NCBI GenBank assembly: GCA_036507955.1
Contig: DATCIH010000138.1
Location: forward strand, 1-27,088
Length of the DNA: 27,088 bases
Direction: 5' to 3'
DNA from: DATCIH01 sp036507955
GTDB taxonomy: Bacteria > Bacillota > Clostridia > Clostridiales > Clostridiaceae
Shown here: positions 1 through 8,398 of the stretch, in pieces
Layout: each line of letters opens with the position of its first letter
Numbering within the stretch: the first letter of the stretch is position 1
Notes under the pieces: generated by a model
What the model saw: only the letters and a program-made list of their open reading frames with translations
What the model was told of the DNA's origin: nothing
Database searches by the model: none
Program-made: the position numbers and the translations under genes

Positions 1-2
1 TT

Positions 3-848
3 GTAATATCAATAATCTCTGTATATATATTAGGCTTTGTTTTAAGTTTTGATAAAAAAGATTCAATCTATTCTAAGGAAGAAGTCTCCTCTAAGGTTTC
101 CTGGGAGGTTGTTACCTTACTCACCATAACAATACTACTAAATGTAGTATATTGTATATTTACAATAATACAATTTTCTTATCTTTATGGTGGTGGAATT
201 AAAGTACTACCAGTCGGCTTTACCTATGCAGAGTATGCTAGAAAAGGTTTTTTTGAACTAGTAGCATTAACTCTTATCAACCTTATAATCGTTTTGAGCA
301 TATCTAAATTTGCAGATAAAAAAAGTAAAGGACAAAGTGTTATATTAAATATCCTTTTATCCTTCATAGTTCTCTTCACCTTAAGTATGCTTTACTCAGC
401 AAGTTATAAGCTATCATTATATGAAGTTAGCTATGGATTTACTTATCTTAGATTGTTCGTCCATGTTTTTATGATATTCTTACTCATAGCAAATATTATG
501 GTCTTTATTGGAATATGGTCTACTAAACTTAAGGTTATGAAATCTTTGATATTGACAGCTTTAGTCATTTATACAGTGGCTAATATTATTAACATAGATG
601 GATTCATTGGTAAGAAAAATTTTGAGCTATATGAGAAGCAGGGCAAAGGAGATGTATATTATTTAACTAATCTATCCTATGAAGGTTTGCCTTATCTACT
701 TAAGCTCCAGAATATAGTAAATGAGAATGAAAAAATTGTTATTACAGAAAGATTAAATTCTATGAGGTATGAGCTTGAAAGGGAAAAGCAGTGGGAAGAA
801 TTTAATTTCAGTAAAAATCGTGCAAGAGAATTATTAAGTAAAAAATAG
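3..848 (+). CDS. DUF4173-like polytopic membrane protein, C-terminal part (5' end outside window)
   Basis: An open reading frame enters from the left edge in the frame starting at base 3 and ends with TAG at 846-848, so only about 281 C-terminal residues are visible. The translation shows several hydrophobic segments, then the sequence TYAEYARKGFFEL, further membrane segments and a charged soluble tail of about 70 residues ending in LLSKK. The Tyr-Ala-Glu-Tyr-Ala-Arg-Lys-Gly-Phe block between membrane segments is typical of the DUF4153/DUF4173 family as I know it. The biochemical function of that family is not established. An internal TTG at 294 is the first start-like codon in the latter half, but the upstream open frame and family match show it is not the true start. 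The next gene has its own promoter, so this is probably the last gene of its transcript. Family assignment is by recognition, not search. Confidence 0.6.
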   Translation, partial: VISIISVYILGFVLSFDKKDSIYSKEEVSSKVSWEVVTLLTITILLNVVYCIFTIIQFSYLYGGGIKVLPVGFTYAEYARKGFFELVALTLINLIIVLSISKFADKKSKGQSVILNILLSFIVLFTLSMLYSASYKLSLYEVSYGFTYLRLFVHVFMIFLLIANIMVFIGIWSTKLKVMKSLILTALVIYTVANIINIDGFIGKKNFELYEKQGKGDVYYLTNLSYEGLPYLLKLQNIVNENEKIVITERLNSMRYELEREKQWEEFNFSKNRARELLSKK

Positions 849-886
849 GCTATTAATATATTTATAAACTCATTTAAATCCTCCTA

Positions 887-915
887 TTGAAAGATTTTCG
901 CTATATTAATATAAT
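887..915 (+). promoter_or_regulatory. Sigma-A type promoter for the APH-family gene
   Basis: TTGAAA at 887-892 and a perfect TATAAT at 910-915 are separated by exactly 17 bases. The -10 box lies 29 bases before the TTG start at 945. This is the best-matched housekeeping promoter I found in the window. Confidence 0.75.
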
Positions 916-944
916 ATACATAAATCTATGTAGGGGGTTTTATT

Positions 945-1913
945 TTGGAAAGTATAACAAAGAGAAAACTAAAGCTTGAAGAGATTAAAAAACTGGTTAA
1001 ATGTGCATTTGGTGAGGATAAAATAGAATATCTGGAAGAAATGGAAGAGGGATATTTTAATGCTATATACTACATAAGATTATCCCAAGGACGGGAGGTT
1101 ATATTGAAGGTAGCTCCATCTAAGGAGGTTTTATTACTTACTTACGAAAAAGATATCATGAGGGCAGAAGTAGAGGTGCTAAGACTAATTAAAGCTAAGT
1201 CCTCAGTGCCAGTGCCTAGGGTTTATTTTTATGACAATAGTGGCTCCATTATTGAAAATGAATATTATTTTATGGAGAAGATTATAGGTGAGCCCTATAG
1301 CAAAGCAGTAGATACCCATACAGAGGAGGAAAAAAATAAGATTGAAGAAAGTATAGGAAGGTATAATTCCTTGATAAATGATATAAAATGTGATACTTTT
1401 GGCTATTATGCCCAGCAAGATAAGCAAAGAGATAATTGGGCTGATGCTTTTCTTATAATGATAAAAGACATCTTAGAGGATGGGAGTCACTTTGATATAC
1501 CTCTACCTCTACCTTATGATGAAATTTATGAATTAATATTGGACAACGCAAGCTATTTAAAAGAAGTTAAAACTGCAAGCTTAGTTCATTGGGATCTTCA
1601 TCCTGGAAATATATTTATTGATGAGAAAAATCAAATATCAGGAATAATAGACTGTGAGAGAGCCCTATGGGGAGATCCACTTATGGAAGTATATTTTAGT
1701 AATATGTTTAATCCTAATAACTTTTCAAAAGGATATAGTAAGGAAATGTTAAAAACAAAAGCTGAAAAGTGTAGAAGAACAATGTACAACATATATCTGT
1801 ACTTGGTTATGGTTATAGAATGTACCTATAGACAATATAAAAGTAATGATCAGGAAAAATGGACTTTTGATTTGTTAACTAAGGAAATAAATAGTTTGAA
1901 AGCTATTAATTAA
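945..1913 (+). CDS. Aminoglycoside phosphotransferase (APH) family kinase-like protein
   Basis: This 322-residue protein has the APH/choline-kinase fold signature. The catalytic-loop motif HWDLHPGN gives H215, the presumed catalytic base D217 and N222. The metal-binding motif IIDCERALWGDP supplies D236. An N-terminal segment with VILKVAPS looks like the ATP-anchoring lysine region. Family members transfer phosphate from ATP to small hydroxylated substrates such as aminoglycosides, macrolides, choline or homoserine, and many clostridial copies are not resistance genes. The start is TTG at 945, chosen because AGGGGG lies just upstream at about 932-937 and a strong promoter sits at 887-915. No resistance genes or mobile signatures flank it. 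The fold and catalytic residues are secure; the substrate is unknown, so antibiotic resistance should not be assumed. Confidence 0.85.
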   Translation: MESITKRKLKLEEIKKLVKCAFGEDKIEYLEEMEEGYFNAIYYIRLSQGREVILKVAPSKEVLLLTYEKDIMRAEVEVLRLIKAKSSVPVPRVYFYDNSGSIIENEYYFMEKIIGEPYSKAVDTHTEEEKNKIEESIGRYNSLINDIKCDTFGYYAQQDKQRDNWADAFLIMIKDILEDGSHFDIPLPLPYDEIYELILDNASYLKEVKTASLVHWDLHPGNIFIDEKNQISGIIDCERALWGDPLMEVYFSNMFNPNNFSKGYSKEMLKTKAEKCRRTMYNIYLYLVMVIECTYRQYKSNDQEKWTFDLLTKEINSLKAIN

Positions 1914-2016
1914 TTCAAGGGCTAATTTTATTCTGTTGTTATAAACTATTGCTATTTATATTAATAAGGTGTTAAAATTGAGTTAAATGATAACATTTTT
2001 ATTTTGGAGGCTTTAA

Positions 2017-4332
2017 GTGGGGAAATCATTAAGTAAAAAAAGAAAAACCTTTGGAGTGCTTATAAATTCAATTGATGGTTTTTATATGTCTCCGGTATGG
2101 AAGGGTATAAAAAGCGTAGCAATGGAACAGGATGTAAATATTCTATTCTTTGCAGGAGATTCTTTAGCACCATCCTGGGAGGGAACAAATGTTCAGCAGA
2201 ATGTGATATTTGATTTAGTAAATACCAAGGGTTTAGATGGTATTATATTAGCATCAGGACTGCTGCTTGGGTTTATTGGTCTTGAGAAATTTTATGAGTT
2301 TATTGAGCCTTTAAGGAAGATTCCTTTAGTAAGTATTTCCGTGGAAGTTGAAAATGTTCCCAGTGTAATTATGGATGGTAGAATTACTATGGAAAAATTA
2401 GTTGATCATTTAATTGAAGAACATAATTACTCCAAAATAGCTTTTCTATCTGGTCAATTTACAAGTCCAGAGGCCGTAATGAGACACATGGGGTATATGG
2501 ATTCACTAAAGAGTCATGGAATTGTTATAGAAGATAAGCTTTTTGTAAAAGGTGATTTTAGCGATGCAGCAGGCAAGGCAGCAATAGATATACTTCTAGA
2601 AAGAAATAATGAACTGCCTGAGGCCATCGTTTGTTGCAATGATCAAATGGCAATCGGAGCACTATTAAGATTAAATCAATTAGGTATTAAGGTAGGTAAG
2701 GATATAGCCATAACAGGCTTTGATAATATAGATGCAGTTAAGTCATTAAATCCGGCTTTTACAACAATAAGACAACCGATATTTGACATATCAGCTAAGG
2801 CAACTAATTTGTTGATTGACATGATTGATGGCAAAAATGTCCCAATGTGTACATATTTAAGTGATGAAGTAATAATAAGAGAATCCTGTGGTTGTAATAA
2901 AAGATTTAGTGAAAAGATATCACTAATTGATGAAAAAACATTTGTTGAGGTTAACTATGAGGAAGAATGTAAGGATATATATAACAAGCTAATGGAGGAT
3001 AGACCTTTAATTGTAGAGGGCATCATAAAAGAACTTAACCTTAAAGATAGTAGCAAGGATAGACTGGAGGCTTCAATTACAAGGATTATTCACGTGTTTG
3101 TAGAAGATATAAAGATCAAAAATATGAACGGATTATTTTTAGAAGAAATAAACCATTTGTTTATAAATACTGAAATGGCTAGATTTAGGGATTTTACCTG
3201 GAATGATATAATATATTTACTACGCAAGTATTTTCTTAAGGTTATTAAAAGACATGATATATTAAGGCTTTCTGAGGAAATGTTTTATAAGGTGAGGATT
3301 TTATTAGGTAATTTCTTAGATAGGAGGACCTTCCTTCAAAATTTTAATTTTAAAAGGATGTATATTGGAACTAGAGATATAATGAATAAGCTTAATGCAG
3401 CATTAGATGTTGATGAGCTAAAGAAGGTAGTAGCAAGCGCTATGACCTGGTATGAAATTGAACAATGCTATTTATGTCTGTTTGAAGCTCCAATAAAGAA
3501 CACTGAGGAAGTACCTTTTGAATTTCCTGAATATGTTAATTTGGTTTTAGCTTGCAATGATAAGAATCCTAAAGAATATGGCAGCTTTAGGACAGAACTT
3601 ATGCTTCCAGGGGAATTTATTCATCAGAGTCTTAGAAATGATCTTATTTTCTACCCGCTATATTATGGTGAAGATCATTTTGGCTATGTAGCCTGGAGTA
3701 TGAGCTCTATTGATGAATTTGTTTATGAAACTTTTCGAGAGCAGATTAGCGACACCTTAAGGATACAAATGCTATTTAATGAGCGCAAACATGCAGAGGA
3801 ACAATTAAACTTAGCAATTAGCGAGCTAGAAAAGCTAAACGGTGAGCTTAGATCTAAATATGTCATTGATGAGCTTACAGGTTTATTTAATAGAAGAGGC
3901 TTCCATTTACATGGAGGTAACCTTTATAAGGCAGCCATGATAACAGGAGGTAAAGTTATTTTATTCTTTGTGGATATTGATGGGCTTAAAAGCATTAATG
4001 ATTCCTATGGACATAAGGAAGGGGACGAGGCTATATTAAATGTAGCAAATGTGCTAAAGGATTCTTTTAGAAGCGATGATGTGGTTGCCAGAATGGGCGG
4101 AGATGAATTTATAATGCTGGCAGCAAATAAATTCTCGGAAAGTGACATTAAGGATATACTTATGAGAATTAAAACTAATTTTGAAAAATATAATGTAAAT
4201 GCTGGTAAGGCATATGAATTATCTGTAAGTATAGGCTATTCTGTTTATCTTCCAGAAGTAAATCCCACCTTAGAGGTTTTAATTCAAGAAGCGGATAAAA
4301 GGCTTTATAAGACTAAAAGAAACAAAAATTAA
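2017..4332 (+). CDS. LacI-type ligand-binding domain fused to a GGDEF diguanylate cyclase
   Basis: This 771-residue protein is a one-component signalling enzyme that should make cyclic di-GMP from two GTP. Residues about 10-290 match the LacI/GalR periplasmic-binding-like sensor fold (FGVLINSIDGFYMSPVWKGI; ICCNDQMAIGALLRLN-like block; ITGFDNIDAVKSLNPAFTTI) but lack the LacI helix-turn-helix. A cysteine motif RESCGC closes this part. A mostly helical and GAF-like middle follows (about 300-590), then a short coiled coil (about 595-620). The GGDEF domain has active-site GGDEF at 694-698 and an intact inhibitory RxxD at R685-D688. There is no signal peptide or membrane segment, so the sensor should be cytoplasmic. 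The GTG start at 2017 is set by GGAGG at 2006-2010. The alcohol dehydrogenase gene starts 34 bases downstream, suggesting cotranscription. Domain calls are firm; the ligand is unknown. Confidence 0.9.
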   Translation: MGKSLSKKRKTFGVLINSIDGFYMSPVWKGIKSVAMEQDVNILFFAGDSLAPSWEGTNVQQNVIFDLVNTKGLDGIILASGLLLGFIGLEKFYEFIEPLRKIPLVSISVEVENVPSVIMDGRITMEKLVDHLIEEHNYSKIAFLSGQFTSPEAVMRHMGYMDSLKSHGIVIEDKLFVKGDFSDAAGKAAIDILLERNNELPEAIVCCNDQMAIGALLRLNQLGIKVGKDIAITGFDNIDAVKSLNPAFTTIRQPIFDISAKATNLLIDMIDGKNVPMCTYLSDEVIIRESCGCNKRFSEKISLIDEKTFVEVNYEEECKDIYNKLMEDRPLIVEGIIKELNLKDSSKDRLEASITRIIHVFVEDIKIKNMNGLFLEEINHLFINTEMARFRDFTWNDIIYLLRKYFLKVIKRHDILRLSEEMFYKVRILLGNFLDRRTFLQNFNFKRMYIGTRDIMNKLNAALDVDELKKVVASAMTWYEIEQCYLCLFEAPIKNTEEVPFEFPEYVNLVLACNDKNPKEYGSFRTELMLPGEFIHQSLRNDLIFYPLYYGEDHFGYVAWSMSSIDEFVYETFREQISDTLRIQMLFNERKHAEEQLNLAISELEKLNGELRSKYVIDELTGLFNRRGFHLHGGNLYKAAMITGGKVILFFVDIDGLKSINDSYGHKEGDEAILNVANVLKDSFRSDDVVARMGGDEFIMLAANKFSESDIKDILMRIKTNFEKYNVNAGKAYELSVSIGYSVYLPEVNPTLEVLIQEADKRLYKTKRNKN

Positions 4333-4366
4333 GATACATTCACAATAAAAATCTAGGAGAGATATA

Positions 4367-5536
4367 ATGGAAAATTTTACATTTCAAAACGGAACTAAAA
4401 TAATATTTGGTAAAGAGACAGAACACTCTGTAGGTAGCGAAATAAAAAAGTATGGTAGCAAGGTTTTATTTTGTATAGGGGGAGGCAGCATAAAAAGAAG
4501 TGGACTTTATGACACGGTTGTAGCTTCTTTAAAGGAAAACAACATAGAATTCTATGAAGTAACAGGTATTCGACCAAACCCAAGGTTAGCACCAGTTCAA
4601 GAAGGCATTAAAATATGTAGAGAAAAGGGCTTAGATTTTGTATTAGCTGTTGGAGGCGGTAGCGTTGGTGACACAGCAAAAGCTATTGCAGCAGGATCTT
4701 TATATGATGGGGATGTATGGGATTTTTATTCTGGGAAAGCTACTGTACAGAAAACATTGCCAGTAGGTATAATATTGACCATACCAGCAACAGGAACAGA
4801 GTCCAGCTCTAGTACTGTTATAACTAAGGAAGAAGGATTATTAAAAAGAGGTATGGGCTCAGATTTGATAAGACCAGTATTTTCAATTCTAAATCCTGTA
4901 TTGACCTTTACCCTTCCTCCATATCAAACTGCCTGTGGAATATCTGATATAATGGCTCATACTATGGAGAGGTATTTTACAAATGTAGAGCATACAGATT
5001 TGACAGATAGGCTTTGTGAAGCTACTTTAAGAACGGTTATATATAATGCTCCAAAGGTACTAAAGGATCCTGAAAATTATGATGCAAGAGCTGAAATAAT
5101 GTGGGCAGGTACTATAGCACATAATGATTTATTAGGTACAGGAAGAATAGGGGATTGGGCATCTCATAATATAGAGCATGAGTTAAGTGCAATATATGAT
5201 ATAGCTCATGGAGCAGGATTATCAATCATTTTCCCTGCTTGGATGAAATATGTTTTTAAGCATAATATAAAAAGATTTGTTCAATTTGCAGTTAGGGTTT
5301 GGGATGTTGATTTATCTTTTGCCTGTGATGAAGAAATAGCGCTTGAAGGAATTAATAGGATTACTAATTTCTTTAAGAGCATAAATCTTCCAGTTACCTT
5401 AAAGGATGCAAGTATAGGTTCTGACAAGTTTGAAGAAATGGCTAGTAAAGCCACGAATTCAGGGACAGAAACCATGGGTAATTTTCTTAAGTTGGCTAAA
5501 AAGGATATTGTTGAAATCTATAAAATAGCAGAATAA
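4367..5536 (+). CDS. Iron-type (group III) NAD(P)H-dependent alcohol dehydrogenase, BdhA/YqhD family
   Basis: The 389-residue product closely resembles clostridial butanol dehydrogenases and E. coli YqhD in length and motif order. These enzymes reversibly reduce aldehydes such as butyraldehyde to alcohols in the cytoplasm. The nucleotide-binding motif GGGSVGDTAKAIAAG is present, as is the N-terminal GGGSIKRSGLYD block. Metal ligands expected from YqhD fall at the same positions here: D194 and H198 in SDIMAHTMERYF, H267 in SHNIEHEL and H281 in AHGAG. The ATG at 4367 has AGGAGAG upstream. The gene lies 34 bases after the LacI-GGDEF gene and is closed by a strong terminator at 5543-5580, so the two form a two-gene unit. 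Cofactor preference (NADPH expected) and physiological aldehyde are not visible in the sequence. Confidence 0.92.
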   Translation: MENFTFQNGTKIIFGKETEHSVGSEIKKYGSKVLFCIGGGSIKRSGLYDTVVASLKENNIEFYEVTGIRPNPRLAPVQEGIKICREKGLDFVLAVGGGSVGDTAKAIAAGSLYDGDVWDFYSGKATVQKTLPVGIILTIPATGTESSSSTVITKEEGLLKRGMGSDLIRPVFSILNPVLTFTLPPYQTACGISDIMAHTMERYFTNVEHTDLTDRLCEATLRTVIYNAPKVLKDPENYDARAEIMWAGTIAHNDLLGTGRIGDWASHNIEHELSAIYDIAHGAGLSIIFPAWMKYVFKHNIKRFVQFAVRVWDVDLSFACDEEIALEGINRITNFFKSINLPVTLKDASIGSDKFEEMASKATNSGTETMGNFLKLAKKDIVEIYKIAE

Positions 5537-5542
5537 ATAGTT

Positions 5543-5580
5543 AAGCCCTTCTTCAATTTAATTTTGGAGAAGGGCTTTTA
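5543..5580 (+). terminator. Intrinsic terminator after the alcohol dehydrogenase gene
   Basis: A perfect 10-bp stem, AAGCCCTTCT at 5543-5552 and AGAAGGGCTT at 5568-5577, closes on a 15-base loop and runs into T residues. The flanks add further AT pairing. It begins 7 bases after the dehydrogenase stop codon. Confidence 0.9.
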
Positions 5581-5592
5581 TAAATAAATAGC

Positions 5593-5621
5593 TATACAAA
5601 TAGACTAATATTTTTTATAAT
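5593..5621 (+). promoter_or_regulatory. Probable promoter of the aconitase-family gene
   Basis: TATACA at 5593-5598 and a perfect TATAAT at 5616-5621 are 17 bases apart. They lie between the terminator of the preceding gene and the start codon at 5655. The -35 box matches consensus at four of six positions. Confidence 0.5.
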
Positions 5622-5654
5622 AACAGTATATATAAAGGGAGGAATGATGTTTTT

Positions 5655-7952
5655 ATGGTAGCTTTAATCAAGAACGGTGTATATTTATACAATGGTAAGG
5701 ATGTTAAAGACGTAAGTGAAGTAAATATTAAGGATTTTAATCCTGAGGAATATAAAAAGAACACTATGACCTATAAAATATTAAGTTCTCATAATACTAT
5801 GGATAATAATAAATATCTTAAGCTAAAATTTGATGCTTTAGCTTCTCACGATATAACTTATGTAGGTATTATCCAAACAGCCAGAGTTAGTGGACTTACA
5901 AGCTTTCCAATGCCCTATGTATTGACTAATTGTCATAATAGTTTATGCGCAGTTGGGGGTACTATAAATGAAGATGATCATGTATTTGGATTATCGGCAG
6001 CCAAAAAATATGGTGGTATATATGTTCCAGCTCATGTGGCAGTAATTCATCAATATATGAGAGAAAAGATGGCCAGCTGTGGTAACATGATTCTTGGTTC
6101 AGATTCTCATACTAGGTATGGTGCCCTAGGGACAATGGCTATAGGGGAAGGTGGACCAGAACTAGTAAAGCAACTGCTAGGAAAAACATATGATATAGAT
6201 TATCCAGAGGTGATAGCTGTATATTTAGAAGGTCGTCCTCAAAAGGGTGTTGGCCCACAGGATGTAGCCTTAGCTATAATAGGAAAAGTATTTAAGGAAG
6301 GCTTTGTTAAGAATAAGGTTCTTGAGTTTGTAGGACCTGGGATTAAAGATCTTTCAATAGATTTTAGAAATGGTATTGACGTTATGACAACAGAAACGAC
6401 TTGCCTTACATCTATTTGGATTACAGATGAAAAAGTTGAAGAATACTATAAAATGCATAATAGATCAGAAAATTATAATAAATTAGAACCAGGAGAAATA
6501 ACCTATTATGATGGTTTAGTAAGGGTTGATTTAAGCAAGGTGGAATGTATGATAGCACTTCCTTTCCATCCTAGCAATGCTTATACAATAAAGGAATTCA
6601 ATGCAAACCTAAAGGATATATTATTTAAGGTTCAAGAGGAAGGACAAAAACAGCTAGAGGGTTCTAAGGGCGTATTTACTCTTATGGACAAGATAGTTAA
6701 TGGAAAGCTTATGGTGGACCAAGGTATTGTAGCAGGCTGCTCCGGCGGAACCTTTGAAAATATAAGAGATGTTGCTGCTATACTAGAGGGGTCTTCGCTA
6801 GGTTCAGATTATTTCAATTTAAGCATATATCCTGCAAGTCAGCCAATTTATATGGATATAGTAAATAAGGGTATAGCTAATACCCTTATGGAAACTGGAG
6901 CTATTCTTAAGACGGCCTTTTGTGGTCCTTGCTTTGGAGCAGGAGACGTGCCTTCTAACAATGGTTTCAGTATAAGGCATACCACTAGGAACTTCCCTAA
7001 TAGAGAAGGCTCTAAGCCTTCAGATGGCCAAATTTCAGCTGTAGCTCTTATGGATGCTAGGTCCATAGCCGCTACTGCCTTAAATGGAGGAATTTTGACT
7101 CCAGCCACAGAGATAAACTATAAGGAAAGTAGCAAAGTATATTCCTTTAATAATAAAGTATATGATAGCCGTGTTTATAATGGATACAAAAAAGATGAAC
7201 CTAAACTTGAATTAAAGTTTGGTCCTAATATAGCAGATTGGCCTAAAATGGTAGAACTGTCTCAGAATATTTTATTAAAGCTTTCATCAAAATTAATGGA
7301 TGCAGTAACTACTACAGATGAGTTGATTCCATCTGGAGAGACCTCCTCCTATAGGTCTAATCCTTTAAGGCTTGCAGAATTTACCCTTTCAAGAAAGGAT
7401 CCGGAGTATGTAGGAAGAGCAAAGGAAGTATGCAAGCTTAGAGAAAAGCTTATAATGGTTAAATCGCAGGAAGAACTTAAAACCCTTCCAGAGGAATTAT
7501 TATCAGTATTTACAGCCTTAGCTAAAAGTACAGGTAAAGATATAATACCTTTAGTTGAGAGTACAAATCTTGGTAGTGTAATATATGCAAATAAGCCTGG
7601 GGATGGCTCCGCAAGAGAACAGGCAGCTTCCTGCCAAAAGGTATTAGGCGGTCTTGCAAATATTGCTATTGAATATGCGACCAAAAGATATAGAAGCAAT
7701 TTAATTAACTGGGGAATGCTACCTTTATTGATTGATGAGAAGGATGTTAATTTGTTAAATATGAATGAATATGTATTTCTTCCTAATATAAAAGAGGTTA
7801 TAGCATCTGGAAAGGAAGATATAGAAGGAGCTGTAATATCTAAAGGGGTAGTAACAAAGGTTAAATTTTCTCTTAATAATATAACAAAGGATGAAAGAGA
7901 TATTATCCTTTCAGGTTGTTTAATGAATTATTATGGTAAGGATTTAAAATAG
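5655..7952 (+). CDS. Aconitase-family hydratase (YbhJ-like)
   Basis: The 765-residue protein belongs to the aconitase superfamily, which isomerises or hydrates tricarboxylic or related acids using a [4Fe-4S] cluster. Expected cluster ligands are C362 in AGCSGGTFENI and C423/C426 in FCGPCFGAG, spaced as in mitochondrial aconitase. The conserved GSDSHTRYGALGTMAIGEGG block and the substrate-loop TARSIAATAL-like region (MDARSIAATALNGG) are also present. A C-terminal swivel-like domain follows. The overall sequence resembles E. coli YbhJ and its clostridial homologues, annotated only as hydratases, more than AcnA/AcnB or LeuC. AAAGGGAGG lies upstream of ATG 5655 with a longish 11-base spacer; nearer ATGs at 5644 and 5647 hit an early stop. 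The gene is monocistronic, bracketed by its own promoter and terminators, with no citrate synthase or isocitrate dehydrogenase nearby. Whether it acts on citrate is open. Confidence 0.85.
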   Translation: MVALIKNGVYLYNGKDVKDVSEVNIKDFNPEEYKKNTMTYKILSSHNTMDNNKYLKLKFDALASHDITYVGIIQTARVSGLTSFPMPYVLTNCHNSLCAVGGTINEDDHVFGLSAAKKYGGIYVPAHVAVIHQYMREKMASCGNMILGSDSHTRYGALGTMAIGEGGPELVKQLLGKTYDIDYPEVIAVYLEGRPQKGVGPQDVALAIIGKVFKEGFVKNKVLEFVGPGIKDLSIDFRNGIDVMTTETTCLTSIWITDEKVEEYYKMHNRSENYNKLEPGEITYYDGLVRVDLSKVECMIALPFHPSNAYTIKEFNANLKDILFKVQEEGQKQLEGSKGVFTLMDKIVNGKLMVDQGIVAGCSGGTFENIRDVAAILEGSSLGSDYFNLSIYPASQPIYMDIVNKGIANTLMETGAILKTAFCGPCFGAGDVPSNNGFSIRHTTRNFPNREGSKPSDGQISAVALMDARSIAATALNGGILTPATEINYKESSKVYSFNNKVYDSRVYNGYKKDEPKLELKFGPNIADWPKMVELSQNILLKLSSKLMDAVTTTDELIPSGETSSYRSNPLRLAEFTLSRKDPEYVGRAKEVCKLREKLIMVKSQEELKTLPEELLSVFTALAKSTGKDIIPLVESTNLGSVIYANKPGDGSAREQAASCQKVLGGLANIAIEYATKRYRSNLINWGMLPLLIDEKDVNLLNMNEYVFLPNIKEVIASGKEDIEGAVISKGVVTKVKFSLNNITKDERDIILSGCLMNYYGKDLK

Positions 7953-7955
7953 TAG

Positions 7956-8015
7956 AGTGCGACTAGCATAGGCGCACTATTAAAAGGCTATAGCTGATAT
8001 TAGCTATAGCCTAAT
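7956..8015. terminator. Tandem hairpins forming a bidirectional terminator between convergent genes
   Basis: Two hairpins follow the aconitase stop. The first pairs AGTGCG (7956-7961) with CGCACT (7973-7978). The second is a perfect 10-bp stem, GGCTATAGCT (7986-7995) and AGCTATAGCC (8002-8011), with a six-base loop. The plus-strand tail is TAATTTAT, while on the minus strand the stem is followed by TTTTAATAG. It should therefore serve the convergent minus-strand gene ending at 8028 as well. Confidence 0.75.
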
Positions 8016-8027
8016 TTATGAATAGAT

Positions 8028-8360
8028 TTAGTGTAAATCTTGAATCTTCATTTTATCTATCTTCCAATTATTACTAAATTTCTTGCGATAAGAAAAATAT
8101 ATAGAAAGTAATGTAATTGTTGGGATATTAATTATTAAAATGCCAGCAATAATTTGCTTAATAAGTTGGATTGTAGTTATATTTTTCCCTAAGGTACCAG
8201 GTAACACTACAATTATTGAAATAATAATTATAACTGTAGGCAATATTAAACCAGGCCATCTATGCTTCTTTCTCGATAAAAATATCTGTAGTAAAGGTAT
8301 TCCTACAAAAGATATTGGGATTAATACTAATATGATAATCCTTAAAATTCTTATAAACAT
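8028..8360 (-). CDS. Small hypothetical membrane protein (three predicted membrane segments)
   Basis: This 110-residue protein is very hydrophobic. Segments at about 5-28, 39-58 and 67-91 are long enough to cross the membrane. Short basic loops (SRKKHRW; SYRKKF) separate them, and the tail is a charged NNWKIDKMKIQDLH. Reading on the minus strand, AAAGGAGAG sits just upstream of the ATG at 8358-8360, which supports translation. An open frame on the plus strand over the same bases (8140-8406) lacks a comparable ribosome binding site and is a shadow. It lies 38 bases downstream of the MFS gene and is probably cotranscribed with it. I do not recognise a family. It could be an accessory or regulatory partner of the transporter, but nothing in the sequence proves this. 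Confidence 0.6.
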   Translation of the reverse strand: MFIRILRIIILVLIPISFVGIPLLQIFLSRKKHRWPGLILPTVIIIISIIVVLPGTLGKNITTIQLIKQIIAGILIINIPTITLLSIYFSYRKKFSNNWKIDKMKIQDLH

Positions 8361-8398
8361 AAGAATTACTCTCCTTTACTTACTTTTTTATAAATGTT

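Noticed and set aside
945..1913. Antibiotic-resistance aminoglycoside phosphotransferase.
   Set aside because: Only the general APH fold and catalytic motifs are visible. Many such clostridial proteins act on other substrates and no resistance or mobile context is present.
7349..7699. Minus-strand 116-residue open frame inside the aconitase-family gene, with others like it at 6848-7108 and 17490-17816.
   Set aside because: These are shadows of strongly supported coding sequences with conserved motifs on the plus strand, and they lack ribosome binding sites.
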